Positions 1-9,354 are shown, counted from the stretch's first letter. The stretch: DNA of 64,000 bases from Buttiauxella sp. A111 (GCF_014189855.1 NZ_BJFN01000002.1:124001-188000); one strand, 5' to 3'. Program-made: numbers and translations. Notes: generated from the sequence alone by a model not told the origin.

Positions 1-121
1 GCGACGTTTCCTCATAACCTCTACACTCCTGTCTCACCCTCCAAAACAGCTCCTGCACTTTAATGCCTTCGGGCAGAGGAATGCTCTTTGCCATTTTTGG
101 ACGGAGATAATCGCTAACCAT
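1..121 (-). CDS. Unrecognised ORF, cut by the left edge
   Basis: An open frame begins at an ATG (119-121) and runs off the left edge after 40 codons. GGAAGG stands 3 bases before the ATG, a rather short spacing. The visible residues start MVSDYLRPKMAKSIPLPEG and contain no domain I recognise. The frame is in the same direction as the upstream PTS operon and begins about 70 bases after the IID stop, past a hairpin, so it could be the last gene of that operon. The frame also stays open upstream of this ATG through the hairpin, so the start is not certain. It may equally be an unrelated gene or no gene. Confidence 0.35.
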   Translation of the reverse strand, partial: MVSDYLRPKMAKSIPLPEGIKVQELFWRVRQECRGYEETS

Positions 122-157
122 CGCCCTTCCAGCAGCGTTTTCGCGAAAGGCTTCTGT

Positions 158-187
158 ATACCGGCCACTAAAGGAGGCCGGTATTTT
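158..187 (+). terminator. Hairpin between the PTS IID gene and the left-edge ORF
   Basis: Perfect 9-base arms (ATACCGGCC at 158-166 and GGCCGGTAT at 176-184) enclose a 9-base loop. Read on the plus strand the stem is followed by TTTTAG, so it would work best as a terminator for transcripts coming from the left; on the minus strand it lacks a T-run and may only be an intercistronic stem after the IID stop codon. Confidence 0.5.
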
Positions 188-189
188 AG

Positions 190-1008
190 TTAGCCAAATA
201 TATTAAAATATGCACTGAAAATTGAAACGACAATAATGCCGATAAGGATCCGCGATATTCGCATATTCTTACCCAGCAAATAATACATAACACCAAAAGC
301 AGCCATAGGTAGCAGGCAAGGCATAATATCATTAAGGATATTTTGCAAAGGAACGGCGTATTCCCCCTCACCGATAACAAACGGAACCTTCAATGAAACC
401 ATCGTGGCCGTCATTCCTCCAATGACCATCAGGCCTAAAATGGCTGCTCCATAAGTAATTTTCTGCATCATTCCGGTTTCTTCTACTTTTTTGAAGAAAT
501 CAGCCCCCAACCTATATCCTCCGATCAGGCAGAAATAGCGAATGAAATAATGAGGAACGTTAAACACCAGTAAAAAAAGTAAAGGCCCAAGAATATTACC
601 TGATGAAGCCAACGAAATGCCTAATCCAGCAGCAATGATCCGCAGCGTTCCCCAGAAGAAAGAGTCACCAATGCCCGCCAGTGGCCCCATCAGCGAAGCT
701 TTTACAGCATTGATGGAGCTAGCATCGAAATCATCGTCAAGCATCCGCCTTTCTTCCATCGCTGAAGATATCCCCAAGGGCAGCGTAGACAGATGCGGTG
801 TGGTATTAAAGAATTCCAAATGTCTGACCAATGCATCAGAGATCTCTTTATCCGTTTTGCACGTTTTACGAATAATGGGCACCATGGCAAAGGTATATCC
901 CATGTGCATCATACGCTCGTAATTCCAGGAGGATTCCATGGTCAATGAACGGAAATAGACTTTCCACAAATCTTTTTTAGTTATGTTGCCATTAGAATTC
1001 GTTGTCAT
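190..1008 (-). CDS. PTS mannose/fructose/sorbose-family IID component
   Basis: Membrane IID subunit of a mannose-class phosphotransferase system; with IIC it forms the sugar channel that hands substrate to the IIB domain for phosphorylation. The 272-residue product has the family hallmarks: the N-terminal WKVYFRSLTMESSWNYERM stretch, GISSAMEERR, SLMGPLAGIGDSFFWGTLRI, and several C-terminal hydrophobic segments. The start is the ATG at 1008, preceded by AGGAGA at 6-base spacing; longer frames upstream lie inside the IIC gene. It overlaps the end of the IIC gene by 17 bases, indicating translational coupling. It is the last securely identified gene of the operon. The substrate cannot be read from the sequence. 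Confidence 0.93.
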   Translation of the reverse strand: MTTNSNGNITKKDLWKVYFRSLTMESSWNYERMMHMGYTFAMVPIIRKTCKTDKEISDALVRHLEFFNTTPHLSTLPLGISSAMEERRMLDDDFDASSINAVKASLMGPLAGIGDSFFWGTLRIIAAGLGISLASSGNILGPLLFLLVFNVPHYFIRYFCLIGGYRLGADFFKKVEETGMMQKITYGAAILGLMVIGGMTATMVSLKVPFVIGEGEYAVPLQNILNDIMPCLLPMAAFGVMYYLLGKNMRISRILIGIIVVSIFSAYFNIFG

Positions 1009-1753
1009 CGACGATCTCCTGTTTTTTGGATGAACTATTAACGAGTACAATCGCGAGGAATAAACCGAACAGCGCAATACCCACCAGAGGTAGCTTTAAA
1101 TATGCCGCCAACAAGAAACCAAAGAAAAAGAAAGGGAAAACTTTTTTATTGATGATCATTCTGGCCAGCATGGCAAAGCCCAGAGCAGGAAGAATACCGG
1201 TCGCAATGGTCATCCCCGTCAAAATGGTTTCTGGGATCGCGTCCAGTATTGCACTGACTACCGGCGTGCCGACATAAAAAGCAAATCCGACGAGAATCGC
1301 AAAAGGAACCGAACAGGCAAGTGTCGAATAAATATGCATCCTGACTACGCCACTAATATTGGCTTGCAATGCATGTTTGTCTGCCTGACGGCAAAATATA
1401 GGCAGCACAAAGATATAGACCGCATTTTGCAATACCAGTACCAGGGTGGCGATTGGCACCGCTAACGCCACGGCAGTGGCCACATTTTGCCCCGAGGCAA
1501 TAGCAAATGCCGTACCCAAAATACCACCCGAGGTGACATCAGGCGGATTGGAAGCACCAATCTGGAAAGCACCCAGCAGCACCAGCTCAATTGCCGCACC
1601 AATCATGATCCCTTTAGTGACATCCCCCATAATCAGACCGACTAAAGGCCCCATGACTATTGGACGTCGGAGCATCGCCGTACCAAAGATCGAATCCAGG
1701 TAACCTACGCATGACAACCCTCCGAGCAAGAAAGACTGCATCAAAAGACTCAT
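992..1753 (-). CDS. PTS mannose/fructose/sorbose-family IIC component
   Basis: Integral membrane IIC subunit, 253 residues, strongly hydrophobic. Family motifs visible include LRRPIVMGPLVGLIMGD, a GAAIELVLLGAFQIGASNPPD stretch and repeated small-residue helices. IIC carries much of the sugar binding and translocation path in mannose-class PTS. The gene starts 10 bases after the IIB stop and overlaps the IID start, so IIB, IIC and IID are read as one translational unit. Only a weak GAGATAA Shine-Dalgarno is seen, which fits coupling. A short hydrophilic tail (SSSKKQEIVDDNEF) ends the protein. Confidence 0.93.
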   Translation of the reverse strand: MSLLMQSFLLGGLSCVGYLDSIFGTAMLRRPIVMGPLVGLIMGDVTKGIMIGAAIELVLLGAFQIGASNPPDVTSGGILGTAFAIASGQNVATAVALAVPIATLVLVLQNAVYIFVLPIFCRQADKHALQANISGVVRMHIYSTLACSVPFAILVGFAFYVGTPVVSAILDAIPETILTGMTIATGILPALGFAMLARMIINKKVFPFFFFGFLLAAYLKLPLVGIALFGLFLAIVLVNSSSKKQEIVDDNEF

Positions 1754-1763
1754 ATACGTTATC

Positions 1764-2237
1764 TCATCCCAGTAAGGTAATTGCTTTTAACCTGGCATCA
1801 TTCGGCACTTGCCGAATTTCCAGTTCGACATTCTTTTGATCCAGAGTTCTTAATTCAGCCACATCTGTTTCAGTCACAAATATCGCTTTCGATATCTGAC
1901 GCGCTCCCGGTATAGATTTAATTCCGCCCAGATTAATACTGGTTATCTTGTCACTTGCCATCGCCAGGCGATACGCATCGTGAATGGAAGCGACGACAAT
2001 AAACAGGTTATATTTCTCAGTAACCCCACTATTGAGTGCATCAATAGAGTCCTGGATATTTTTTATCACCAGTTTTACGTTATTAGGCCGAGCCAATTTC
2101 ATCGCGGTCATTTTTAATTCATCGCTGATGATTTCGTCATTGGCAATTAAGATGCAATCGGCTTGCAGAGAGGCTGTCCAGGCAAATGCCACCTGACCAT
2201 GTAATAAACGATGATCAACCCGTAATAATTTAATCAT
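1764..2237 (-). CDS. PTS mannose/fructose/sorbose-family IIB component
   Basis: Cytoplasmic IIB subunit, 157 residues, which receives phosphate from IIA and passes it to the sugar. The N-terminal motif VDHRLLHGQVAFAW matches the family pattern in which the His of the HGQV tetrapeptide (His13 here) is the phosphorylated residue. The gene overlaps the preceding BtpA-family gene by 4 bases (ATGA type) and has AGGG upstream of its ATG. IIB is a separate protein here and not fused to IIA as in E. coli ManX. Confidence 0.92.
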   Translation of the reverse strand: MIKLLRVDHRLLHGQVAFAWTASLQADCILIANDEIISDELKMTAMKLARPNNVKLVIKNIQDSIDALNSGVTEKYNLFIVVASIHDAYRLAMASDKITSINLGGIKSIPGARQISKAIFVTETDVAELRTLDQKNVELEIRQVPNDARLKAITLLG

Positions 2238-2962
2238 GCTTTTTTAACCCTCATCATAATTTGTTCTACATGTTCCGCACACACATCTCCGCTATCTTTA
2301 AAAGTATCTTTAAAGTAGCTACCCACCACAGCACCTGAACTTAATCTTAGTTTTTGCTGGCAATTTTCAGCAGTGACTCCTGCACCAATAATCAACGGGA
2401 AGTCGCCAATAATGTCGCGAAACGCCTGAATTTTACTTTCATCTGTTTCTTGACCAGTGGCATCACCGGTCACCACAATTGCATCACATCGTTGCATTCC
2501 CAGCAGCAAGTCTTCTTCAAGGCTACGACCAGATTTATAGGGCTGATATTTGAAACGCACACCACCAAAAATAGCGACATCAGAATTTTTGCGATTCTCA
2601 GCAATAAAATCGGCAAAAGCTAAATCATCTTCTGGTGTTAAATGCCCTGCGACTGAATCCAATTGAATAAAACTTGCATGGTATTTTTTTGCCAGTTCAA
2701 ACCCTTGGCGATCATCGTCTAATAAATTAACACCATACATAATATTTACCGCGTGGCTGTCGAGATATTGTAATACACGTTCAACTTGTTCAGGTGAACC
2801 GAAATAATTCTCAACAATAACAGCACTTACACCATTTTCACGGTAGATTTCAATTTCGCGAAGGGCTCGTTCAAAAACTTCCTGATCGTTATCACCTTTC
2901 AAATGCAGCATTGCGAGGATAAATTTTTCATCACCAAACATGGTCTGTATTTTATTGTTCAT
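2234..2962 (-). CDS. BtpA/SgcQ-family TIM-barrel protein in PTS operon
   Basis: A 242-residue soluble protein resembling the BtpA family, whose E. coli member SgcQ is also encoded beside PTS genes. Visible landmarks are the N-terminal FILAMLHLKGD, VSAVIVENYF near residues 45-55, GVNLLDD, a VTGDATGQETD stretch and a C-terminal phosphate-loop-like FPLIIGAGVTAEN/SGAVVGSYFKD typical of TIM barrels acting on phosphorylated compounds. It sits between the IIA and IIB genes, with AGGAGG 5 bases before its ATG, and overlaps IIB by 4 bases. By position it probably processes the imported sugar phosphate, or a derivative, but no reaction is established for the family; function is inference only. Confidence 0.8.
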   Translation of the reverse strand: MNNKIQTMFGDEKFILAMLHLKGDNDQEVFERALREIEIYRENGVSAVIVENYFGSPEQVERVLQYLDSHAVNIMYGVNLLDDDRQGFELAKKYHASFIQLDSVAGHLTPEDDLAFADFIAENRKNSDVAIFGGVRFKYQPYKSGRSLEEDLLLGMQRCDAIVVTGDATGQETDESKIQAFRDIIGDFPLIIGAGVTAENCQQKLRLSSGAVVGSYFKDTFKDSGDVCAEHVEQIMMRVKKA

Positions 2963-2976
2963 AACACCCTCCTGTT

Positions 2977-3399
2977 CTAGAAATCATCTACTTTCTGGTT
3001 ATTATTCAACATTGTATCGTTATAATATTGAATAGTTTCCTTCGCATCCTGAAGTGCAATTCTTATCAATTCAGCAGTATCATTAATGTCCGGACTTTCG
3101 AGAATTAATGAAATCAGCAGTGGCAAATTAAGTCCGGTAACTAAGTGCAAACGAGGATCATTTAAATAGGTGATGAATTCATTATTCACACTGCCTTTGG
3201 AAATGTCAGTGATAACAACAACTTCATCGTGACAACCCAAACTAGCGAAATATTGTTGCACCCCGAGCTTTAAATCCGGCACATCATCGGTGTAAGCACA
3301 TAGAGTAGAAATATGTTCATTTTTCCCAACGACCATTTCTAACGAGTCTCTGATTCCATCAGCAAACCGGCCATGACTGGCAAATAAAAACTTACGCAT
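2977..3399 (-). CDS. PTS mannose/fructose/sorbose-family IIA component
   Basis: IIA subunit, 140 residues, which accepts phosphate from HPr. The FASHGRFADGI motif places the phosphorylated His at residue 9, and VITDISKGSVNNEF is the conserved second loop of the family. It is the first gene of the operon, with AGGAGA 10 bases before the ATG and a sigma-54-type promoter about 60-85 bases upstream. It ends 14 bases before the BtpA-family start. Confidence 0.93.
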   Translation of the reverse strand: MRKFLFASHGRFADGIRDSLEMVVGKNEHISTLCAYTDDVPDLKLGVQQYFASLGCHDEVVVITDISKGSVNNEFITYLNDPRLHLVTGLNLPLLISLILESPDINDTAELIRIALQDAKETIQYYNDTMLNNNQKVDDF

Positions 3400-3468
3400 C
3401 TACGCTCACTCTCCTTATTGTTAGTAGCTGTATCGCCGTCGTTTTAATGATTGGTCTGATTGATAGTT

Positions 3469-3484
3469 AGCAGGAATCATGCCA
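3469..3484 (-). promoter_or_regulatory. Sigma-54 (RpoN) promoter of the PTS operon
   Basis: On the minus strand the sequence is TGGCATGATTCCTGCT, matching the -24/-12 pattern TGGCAC-N5-TTGCW with the invariant GG and GC exactly 10 bases apart. It lies about 70 bases before the IIA start codon and downstream of a gene for a sigma-54-dependent LevR-type activator, which is the expected pairing. The predicted start of transcription is near 3458. Confidence 0.75.
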
Positions 3485-3504
3485 CTTAGTGTCAAACTAG
3501 TGGC
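3481..3504. promoter_or_regulatory. Palindrome overlapping the -24 element
   Basis: GCCACT (3481-3486) and AGTGGC (3499-3504) form a 6-base inverted repeat with 12 bases between. It overlaps the GG of the -24 box. It could be an operator, though sigma-54 activators usually bind 80-150 bases upstream, so its role is uncertain. Confidence 0.3.
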
Positions 3505-3568
3505 AAAACTGGAGGAGTCATCTGGAGGAATCGATATAAACTTGTTTTAATACAATAGGTTAAATAAA

Positions 3569-6295
3569 TTACTCTGCTGTGACAATATCGTATATATACC
3601 CTATTTCACTTAGTGGTATTGTGACACTATAGATATCTTCTATGACACTAAAAGCATTTTGAATCATACACAGTATTTCTTTTTGACACTCTTCCAGCAG
3701 CCCTTGCTCGGGATAACTTTCGATAGGGACCTGGCGAATCAACCGCTCCAACATGCAACTGACATGCACGTACAGATTGATTTTCTTCTGATTCTCAAGA
3801 CGCTTTTTCAGCAGGATCTCCAACGTACCAATACAGCTATCCAGATGCTCAAGGATTTTCCCTGTATCGAGAATAGTCAATTGAGCAATCACGCGTTTCA
3901 ACGAGAAATTATGCACTAACCGATCGTTGATAGTCTGTATCATTGCAGCATCGGCTAACCCACGGAATACCGTATCCAGCCGGATATCTCCTCGGCCACT
4001 GATTAAATCTTCCAGCGAGATATAGGGAATAAAAGGAATGCAGGGATCTGCGGTTCCGACGATAGCAATAATATCGTAAAACTGAAACAGCGAATGGCGT
4101 GACGATTCTGAAAGTAACAGGGAGTAATCATAGGCAATAACATCTACCCCAACTTCTTTAGGAATACTTTCTTCGAGAAGAGTTTGCAAATGATGTGCAG
4201 TTCCCATTCCAGTGTAGCAACTGGTAATAATAGTTGGTCGCTTGACCTGTTCGGAATAGATAATTTTACTATCATTCTTTTGATAAACTGTTACCGCCTC
4301 AACAATCTCTTCTAAAGATGTATTGTTTAGCAACAACTCTCCGACATGTAATGCCATAGCAGTAGAAACATTATTAATGATAGCGACGGGGAAATGAATA
4401 TTTTTATTAAACTCAGTATAAATATCCGTTAATGACCCCATATCCACTAAAATAACCAACCCTCTGGACATATCATTGTCACTGATATACTGAAGAATAT
4501 TATTGGCAATATCTTTAATAGAGGTATCGATAGGCATATCGAAAGAAGAGAAAATATTCTCACCCAGCAATCGATTGACAACATTGGAGATGCTGCTTGC
4601 TGTAGCATAACCGTGTGCCAGAATAACAGCTTTGGTTCTCGGAGAACTCAGCACCATTTTCATGCTTTTTAGGTATAATGAGAAAAAGATCTCATCTTCC
4701 ATGCTGATACTAACATCCAGCCGATGCTCGATCAAAACGGATAGTTTTCGCGCAATCAGATTTTCTTCCACCATATTATGAATAATATAATGGTGTAACT
4801 TCTCCAGCACATGCTTTTGCTCCGAAATGATCTCACTACCTTGCTGATTTTTAAAAAATAGATACCACGCTAAACCATGCTCGCAGTTACCATTAAATTG
4901 TACAGAGTATCTACTTTCAATCTGTTGAATAATATCTTTTATAATACTTAGATTAAAATGAACAATGGGGTGGTTATTTTTTGTTGTCTGGCTAAAAATG
5001 ATCTTATCAAATAATAACTCAATTTCCCTGAATGCTTCTGGCAAAAATAAATCAGCATCTTGCATATGAAACACAGTCAGTATTTTATGCCAAAATTCAT
5101 TAATCGCGCTTGCCAGGGGTAAAGGAGTTTGAACTAATTGCGCCAGGGTTGTTGCAGGAGTAATAGTAACCGACTTTTCCTGTGTGACATATTCAGATAA
5201 AACACCTTGCGCAAAGAAATTCTCTGGCAAATCTTTTAAATGCACCGATATTGAACGGTCAGAAAAAAGCTTTGAATATATTCCAGCTGTCAGGCAGGTG
5301 ATAGTATTTTTTAACTCTCCAATATTACCAGAATAAGTATGACGGACCAGTACTTCCAGCACTTGTGAGGAAAGCGTAATTTCTCGCTGTAATAATTTTG
5401 CTTCATGCATAAAAAAAGCGAAGATAAAATTCCGCTTTTCAGCAATTCCTCGCTCGTCCAGTGACGGGATAGCAATACTCAACGGGATACGACGCATGAA
5501 TGTATCCAGAAAATGCGCTTTTGGGGTGGCTGTGGTGGCAAAAACCAGACGAACCTGAGCACTTAATTCCCGGCCGCTTTCCCCCATCCGACAAAACCGG
5601 CCTGTATCCATGAAAGTGAACAATTTTTCCTGATTTTCTGCGGGAAGCCGATGAACTTCATCAAGAAATAACACACCACCATCTGCTTTTTGTAGCATAC
5701 CGTCAGTGGTTTTATCCGCACCAGTGAATGCTCCTTTCACATAACCAAATAAATTACTGGATAATAATTCAGGGTTGTTAGCATATTGCGCACAGTTAAA
5801 AGTCACGAACGGAGCATTTGCAGGCAGGATGTTGCGGCTCACCGCCTGCTTCCAGGCCAATTGTGCAAACATGCTTTTACCACTGCCCGTTGGGCCATAC
5901 AACATCACCGATAACCCGTGCGGCGGATAGCAAATCGCAGTATTCAGCCTCTCTATTACCGGCTTTAAGCTGGTTTGTGCACCAATCAACTCGGCAAAAA
6001 TATCCTGTTGTGCATGCTGATGCCCCTGGAGCTCCTGCAGGCTAGAAAACACAACCTGGCTAACGGCAAAAAAACGCGCTTCAAACACGGATTTATGTAA
6101 GAAATAAACGGGGCGGGTGTTGATTTTAATTAGCTGATTTTCTTCCACTAATTGATTTAAGTAGTGGCTTATAGTGTTGCGTTTCACATTGAAGTGCTGC
6201 GACATTGATTGAGAAGTATGAAATTCATCCAACATACTAAAAGCAAAATTTCGGGTTTCTTCAGCCAAAAACGCACAGATATCATGTTTTAACAC
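3569..6295 (-). CDS. LevR-type sigma-54-dependent PRD transcriptional activator
   Basis: A 908-residue regulator with the LevR layout. Residues 1-75 hold a winged helix (SQHFNVKRNTISHYLNQLV). Residues about 105-345 are an AAA+ domain with Walker A GPTGSGKS (134-141), the sigma-54 contact loop GAFTGA (188-193) and Walker B GGVLFLDE (206-213). A weakly conserved PRD follows, then a mannose-type IIA-like domain with His561 (ILAHGYATA), a IIB-like domain with Cys693 (TSCYTGMG) and a C-terminal PRD with His844 (LYVHVSCMLERL). In LevR, phosphorylation of these domains by HPr and by the cognate permease adjusts activity. It lies just upstream of the sigma-54 promoter of the PTS operon, in the same direction, and is its likely activator. 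No clear Shine-Dalgarno precedes the ATG. AT-rich codon use differs from mutS next door. Confidence 0.92.
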   Translation of the reverse strand: MLKHDICAFLAEETRNFAFSMLDEFHTSQSMSQHFNVKRNTISHYLNQLVEENQLIKINTRPVYFLHKSVFEARFFAVSQVVFSSLQELQGHQHAQQDIFAELIGAQTSLKPVIERLNTAICYPPHGLSVMLYGPTGSGKSMFAQLAWKQAVSRNILPANAPFVTFNCAQYANNPELLSSNLFGYVKGAFTGADKTTDGMLQKADGGVLFLDEVHRLPAENQEKLFTFMDTGRFCRMGESGRELSAQVRLVFATTATPKAHFLDTFMRRIPLSIAIPSLDERGIAEKRNFIFAFFMHEAKLLQREITLSSQVLEVLVRHTYSGNIGELKNTITCLTAGIYSKLFSDRSISVHLKDLPENFFAQGVLSEYVTQEKSVTITPATTLAQLVQTPLPLASAINEFWHKILTVFHMQDADLFLPEAFREIELLFDKIIFSQTTKNNHPIVHFNLSIIKDIIQQIESRYSVQFNGNCEHGLAWYLFFKNQQGSEIISEQKHVLEKLHHYIIHNMVEENLIARKLSVLIEHRLDVSISMEDEIFFSLYLKSMKMVLSSPRTKAVILAHGYATASSISNVVNRLLGENIFSSFDMPIDTSIKDIANNILQYISDNDMSRGLVILVDMGSLTDIYTEFNKNIHFPVAIINNVSTAMALHVGELLLNNTSLEEIVEAVTVYQKNDSKIIYSEQVKRPTIITSCYTGMGTAHHLQTLLEESIPKEVGVDVIAYDYSLLLSESSRHSLFQFYDIIAIVGTADPCIPFIPYISLEDLISGRGDIRLDTVFRGLADAAMIQTINDRLVHNFSLKRVIAQLTILDTGKILEHLDSCIGTLEILLKKRLENQKKINLYVHVSCMLERLIRQVPIESYPEQGLLEECQKEILCMIQNAFSVIEDIYSVTIPLSEIGYIYDIVTAE

Positions 6296-6733
6296 AACAA
6301 GGCCTTTAAGTTAGCTCGCACTCATTTCAGGATTCAGTTTGCATGATACATGGAGTCGTAAGCGAACCGCAAAGCATCAATTCAACATATTGATATGTAA
6401 TTATTTTTATGTTTATCTCAAGCCAAATTTTTGATGACTGATTAACATGATGGTTGAAGCTTTTATCATGTGAGCGACCTCTGACTGTGGGTTTATTGAA
6501 ACTGGAAACCAGACTGCACTTTTGAATCGTTTAAGCTATTGCAACGTCATACCTGTGATTGCAAACCAGGTTTGCGAGGAGTTTCCAGATTTTAGCTGTG
6601 ACAGCAGATTGGGCACTGGGCTAATATAGCGCCAGAAAAGGTATTTTTACCTATAGCCTTACAAGTGATACTTAACGAGAAAAATAAAATCACAAATAAC
6701 CTTTAATTCAATGGATTAGATAGAAAAAACATT
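6296..6733. other. Intergenic region between the activator gene and mutS
   Basis: 438 bases with no credible gene. It must hold the divergent promoters of the activator and mutS, which I cannot place with confidence. Two palindromic features stand out: GCAAACC-A-GGTTTGC (6561-6575, perfect 7-base arms) and flanking CTGGAAAC (6502-6509) and GTTTCCAG (6581-6588), which are inverted copies of each other. E. coli has fhlA and ygbA on this side of mutS; neither is seen here. Confidence 0.5.
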
Positions 6734-9295
6734 ATGAGCACTACGGATAACTTTGACGGCCACACCCCGATGATGCAGCAGTACCTGCGCTTGAAAGCAC
6801 AGCATCCTGAAATCCTGCTGTTCTATCGTATGGGTGACTTTTACGAACTTTTTTATGACGATGCGAAACGCGCGTCGCAGCTGCTCGACATATCCCTGAC
6901 TAAGCGTGGAGCATCCGCTGGGGAACCCATTCCAATGGCAGGTGTGCCACATCACGCCGTCGAAAACTATTTAGCTAAGCTTGTGAACCTGGGTGAGTCG
7001 GCTGCCATCTGCGAACAGATTGGCGATCCAGCCACCAGTAAGGGGCCGGTTGAGCGTAAAGTGGTGCGCATTGTCACCCCCGGCACCATCAGCGATGAGG
7101 CTCTGTTACAAGAGCGCCAGGACAATCTGCTCGCGGCTATTTGGCAGGACGGAAAGGGTTTTGGCTATGCCACACTCGACATTAGTTCAGGTCGTTTTCG
7201 TCTGTCTGAGCCGGAAGATGTCGAAACGATGGCGGCAGAACTTCAACGCACAAATCCTGCCGAACTGCTGTATGCGGAAGATTTTGCAGAAACGCGCTTA
7301 ATTGAAGGCCGTCGCGGTTTGCGCCGTCGCCCATTGTGGGAATTTGAAATTTCAACCGCACGCCAGCAGTTGAATATGCAATTTGGCACACGAGACCTGA
7401 CCGGTTTTGGTGTCGAAAACGCCCATCATGCATTGTGCGCAGCCGGTTGCTTGCTGCAATACGTTAAAGATACGCAGCGCACATCTTTGCCGCATATTCG
7501 CTCCGTTACCATGGACCGCCAGCAAGACAGCATTATCATGGATGCGGCAACGCGACGTAATCTGGAAATTACCCAGAACCTTTCTGGTGGCTTTGAAAAT
7601 ACGCTGGCTTCGGTGTTGGACTGCACGGTTACACCGATGGGCAGCCGCATGCTGAAACGCTGGCTGCATATGCCTATCCGAAATGTCGATGTCCTGCAAA
7701 AACGCCAGCAGACCATTGCCGCGCTACAAGACAGAACCGCTGAAATCCAACCGGTGTTGCGTCAGGTGGGCGATCTGGAGCGTATTCTGGCACGTCTGGC
7801 ATTGCGCACTGCACGCCCACGTGATTTAGCCCGTATGCGCTACGCCTTCCAGCACTTACCTGAACTGCGCGAACTGTTAAGCGATGTACCAACCGAATAT
7901 GTCCAGACGCTGCGTGAGAATATGGGCGAGTTCACCGAGTTACGTGAGCTACTCGAACGCGCCGTGGTCGAAGCGCCACCCGTGCTGGTACGTGATGGCG
8001 GTGTTATCGCACCAGGCTATAACGAAGAGCTAGACGAATGGCGAGCACTGGCTGATGGTGCAACGGATTATCTCGACAGGCTGGAAATACGTGAGCGTGA
8101 AAAACTCGGTCTGGATACGCTGAAGGTTGGTTTCAATGGCGTACATGGTTATTACATCCAGATTAGTCGCAGCCAAAGCCATCACGCGCCGATTCATTAT
8201 GTTCGCCGCCAGACGTTAAAAAACGCCGAACGCTATATCATTCCTGAGCTGAAAGAGTACGAAGACAAAGTGCTGACCTCAAAAGGGAAAGCGCTGGCAT
8301 TGGAAAAGCAGCTCTACGATCAGTTGTTCGATGCGTTGTTACCCCATCTTGAAGCATTGCAGCAAAGTGCCACCGCCCTCGCAGAACTTGATGTGCTGGT
8401 AAACCTGGCTGAACGCGCTTATAGCCTGAATTACACTTGTCCACAATTGACGGATAAACCGGGAATTAAGGTGGTTGGCGGTCGTCATCCGGTTGTTGAG
8501 CAGGTTCTTAGCGAACCCTTTATCGCCAACCCGTTAAGCCTTGCACCCCAACGACGAATGTTGATTATTACCGGGCCGAACATGGGCGGTAAAAGTACTT
8601 ATATGCGCCAGTCTGCGCTGATAGTGCTGCTGGCTTATATTGGCAGTTTTGTTCCTGCGCAGCAGGCTGAAATTGGCCCGATCGACCGTATATTCACCCG
8701 CGTCGGTGCGGCAGATGATCTGGCTTCCGGGCGTTCAACCTTCATGGTGGAAATGACCGAAACGGCAAATATTCTGCATAACGCCACTGAACACAGCCTG
8801 GTGCTGATGGATGAAATTGGTCGTGGGACTTCCACCTACGATGGACTGTCGCTCGCCTGGGCGTGTGCCGAAAGCCTGGCAAACCGCATCAAAGCGCTAA
8901 CGCTTTTCGCCACGCACTATTTTGAGTTGACGACGCTTCCAGAAAAAATGGAAGGTGTGGCGAACGTGCATTTGGACGCAATTGAACACGGTGACACCAT
9001 CGCGTTTATGCACAGCGTGCAGGACGGTGCAGCGAGCAAAAGTTATGGACTGGCCGTAGCAGCGCTGGCAGGCGTGCCAAAAGAGGTCATAAAGCGTGCG
9101 CGTCAGAAACTGCGTGAGCTTGAGACCGTTTCGAATAATACAGCGGCCACTCAGGTCGATGGTACTCAGATGTCGTTGCTGTCTGTTGCGGAGGAAACTT
9201 CACCTGCGGTAGAAGCGCTGGAAGCATTAGATCCCGACTCTCTGTCACCACGTCAGGCGCTGGAATGGATTTACCGGCTGAAGAGTCTGGTGTAG
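6734..9295 (+). CDS. mutS: DNA mismatch repair ATPase MutS
   Basis: Recognises mismatched and unpaired bases and recruits MutL. The product is 853 residues, the same length as E. coli MutS, and aligns along its whole length. The mismatch-wedge motif FYE is at residues 36-38 ([10 protein letters not shown]), Walker [10 protein letters not shown] is near 614-622, and the [12 protein letters not shown] Walker B/signature region follows. The C-terminal [18 protein letters not shown] segment corresponds to the tetramerisation tail. The ATG is preceded only by weak purine-rich sequence. The gene converges on rpoS with a shared terminator. Confidence 0.99.
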   Translation: MSTTDNFDGHTPMMQQYLRLKAQHPEILLFYRMGDFYELFYDDAKRASQLLDISLTKRGASAGEPIPMAGVPHHAVENYLAKLVNLGESAAICEQIGDPATSKGPVERKVVRIVTPGTISDEALLQERQDNLLAAIWQDGKGFGYATLDISSGRFRLSEPEDVETMAAELQRTNPAELLYAEDFAETRLIEGRRGLRRRPLWEFEISTARQQLNMQFGTRDLTGFGVENAHHALCAAGCLLQYVKDTQRTSLPHIRSVTMDRQQDSIIMDAATRRNLEITQNLSGGFENTLASVLDCTVTPMGSRMLKRWLHMPIRNVDVLQKRQQTIAALQDRTAEIQPVLRQVGDLERILARLALRTARPRDLARMRYAFQHLPELRELLSDVPTEYVQTLRENMGEFTELRELLERAVVEAPPVLVRDGGVIAPGYNEELDEWRALADGATDYLDRLEIREREKLGLDTLKVGFNGVHGYYIQISRSQSHHAPIHYVRRQTLKNAERYIIPELKEYEDKVLTSKGKALALEKQLYDQLFDALLPHLEALQQSATALAELDVLVNLAERAYSLNYTCPQLTDKPGIKVVGGRHPVVEQVLSEPFIANPLSLAPQRRMLIITGPNMGGKSTYMRQSALIVLLAYIGSFVPAQQAEIGPIDRIFTRVGAADDLASGRSTFMVEMTETANILHNATEHSLVLMDEIGRGTSTYDGLSLAWACAESLANRIKALTLFATHYFELTTLPEKMEGVANVHLDAIEHGDTIAFMHSVQDGAASKSYGLAVAALAGVPKEVIKRARQKLRELETVSNNTAATQVDGTQMSLLSVAEETSPAVEALEALDPDSLSPRQALEWIYRLKSLV

Positions 9296-9311
9296 ATTTC
9301 AGCATCAGACG

Positions 9312-9342
9312 CACTCACCCCAGTCCTCTCCCCCAGGAGAGG
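9312..9342. repeat. CCTCACCC/GGGAGAGG-type palindromic repeat (copy A)
   Basis: A short copy of the intergenic palindrome that also occurs at 21733-21834 and 38017-38177: ACTCACCCCAGTCCTCTCC followed by an inverted GGAGAGG. It lies between the mutS stop and the mutS/rpoS terminator. Confidence 0.6.
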
Positions 9343-9354
9343 TAAAAACTGCAG

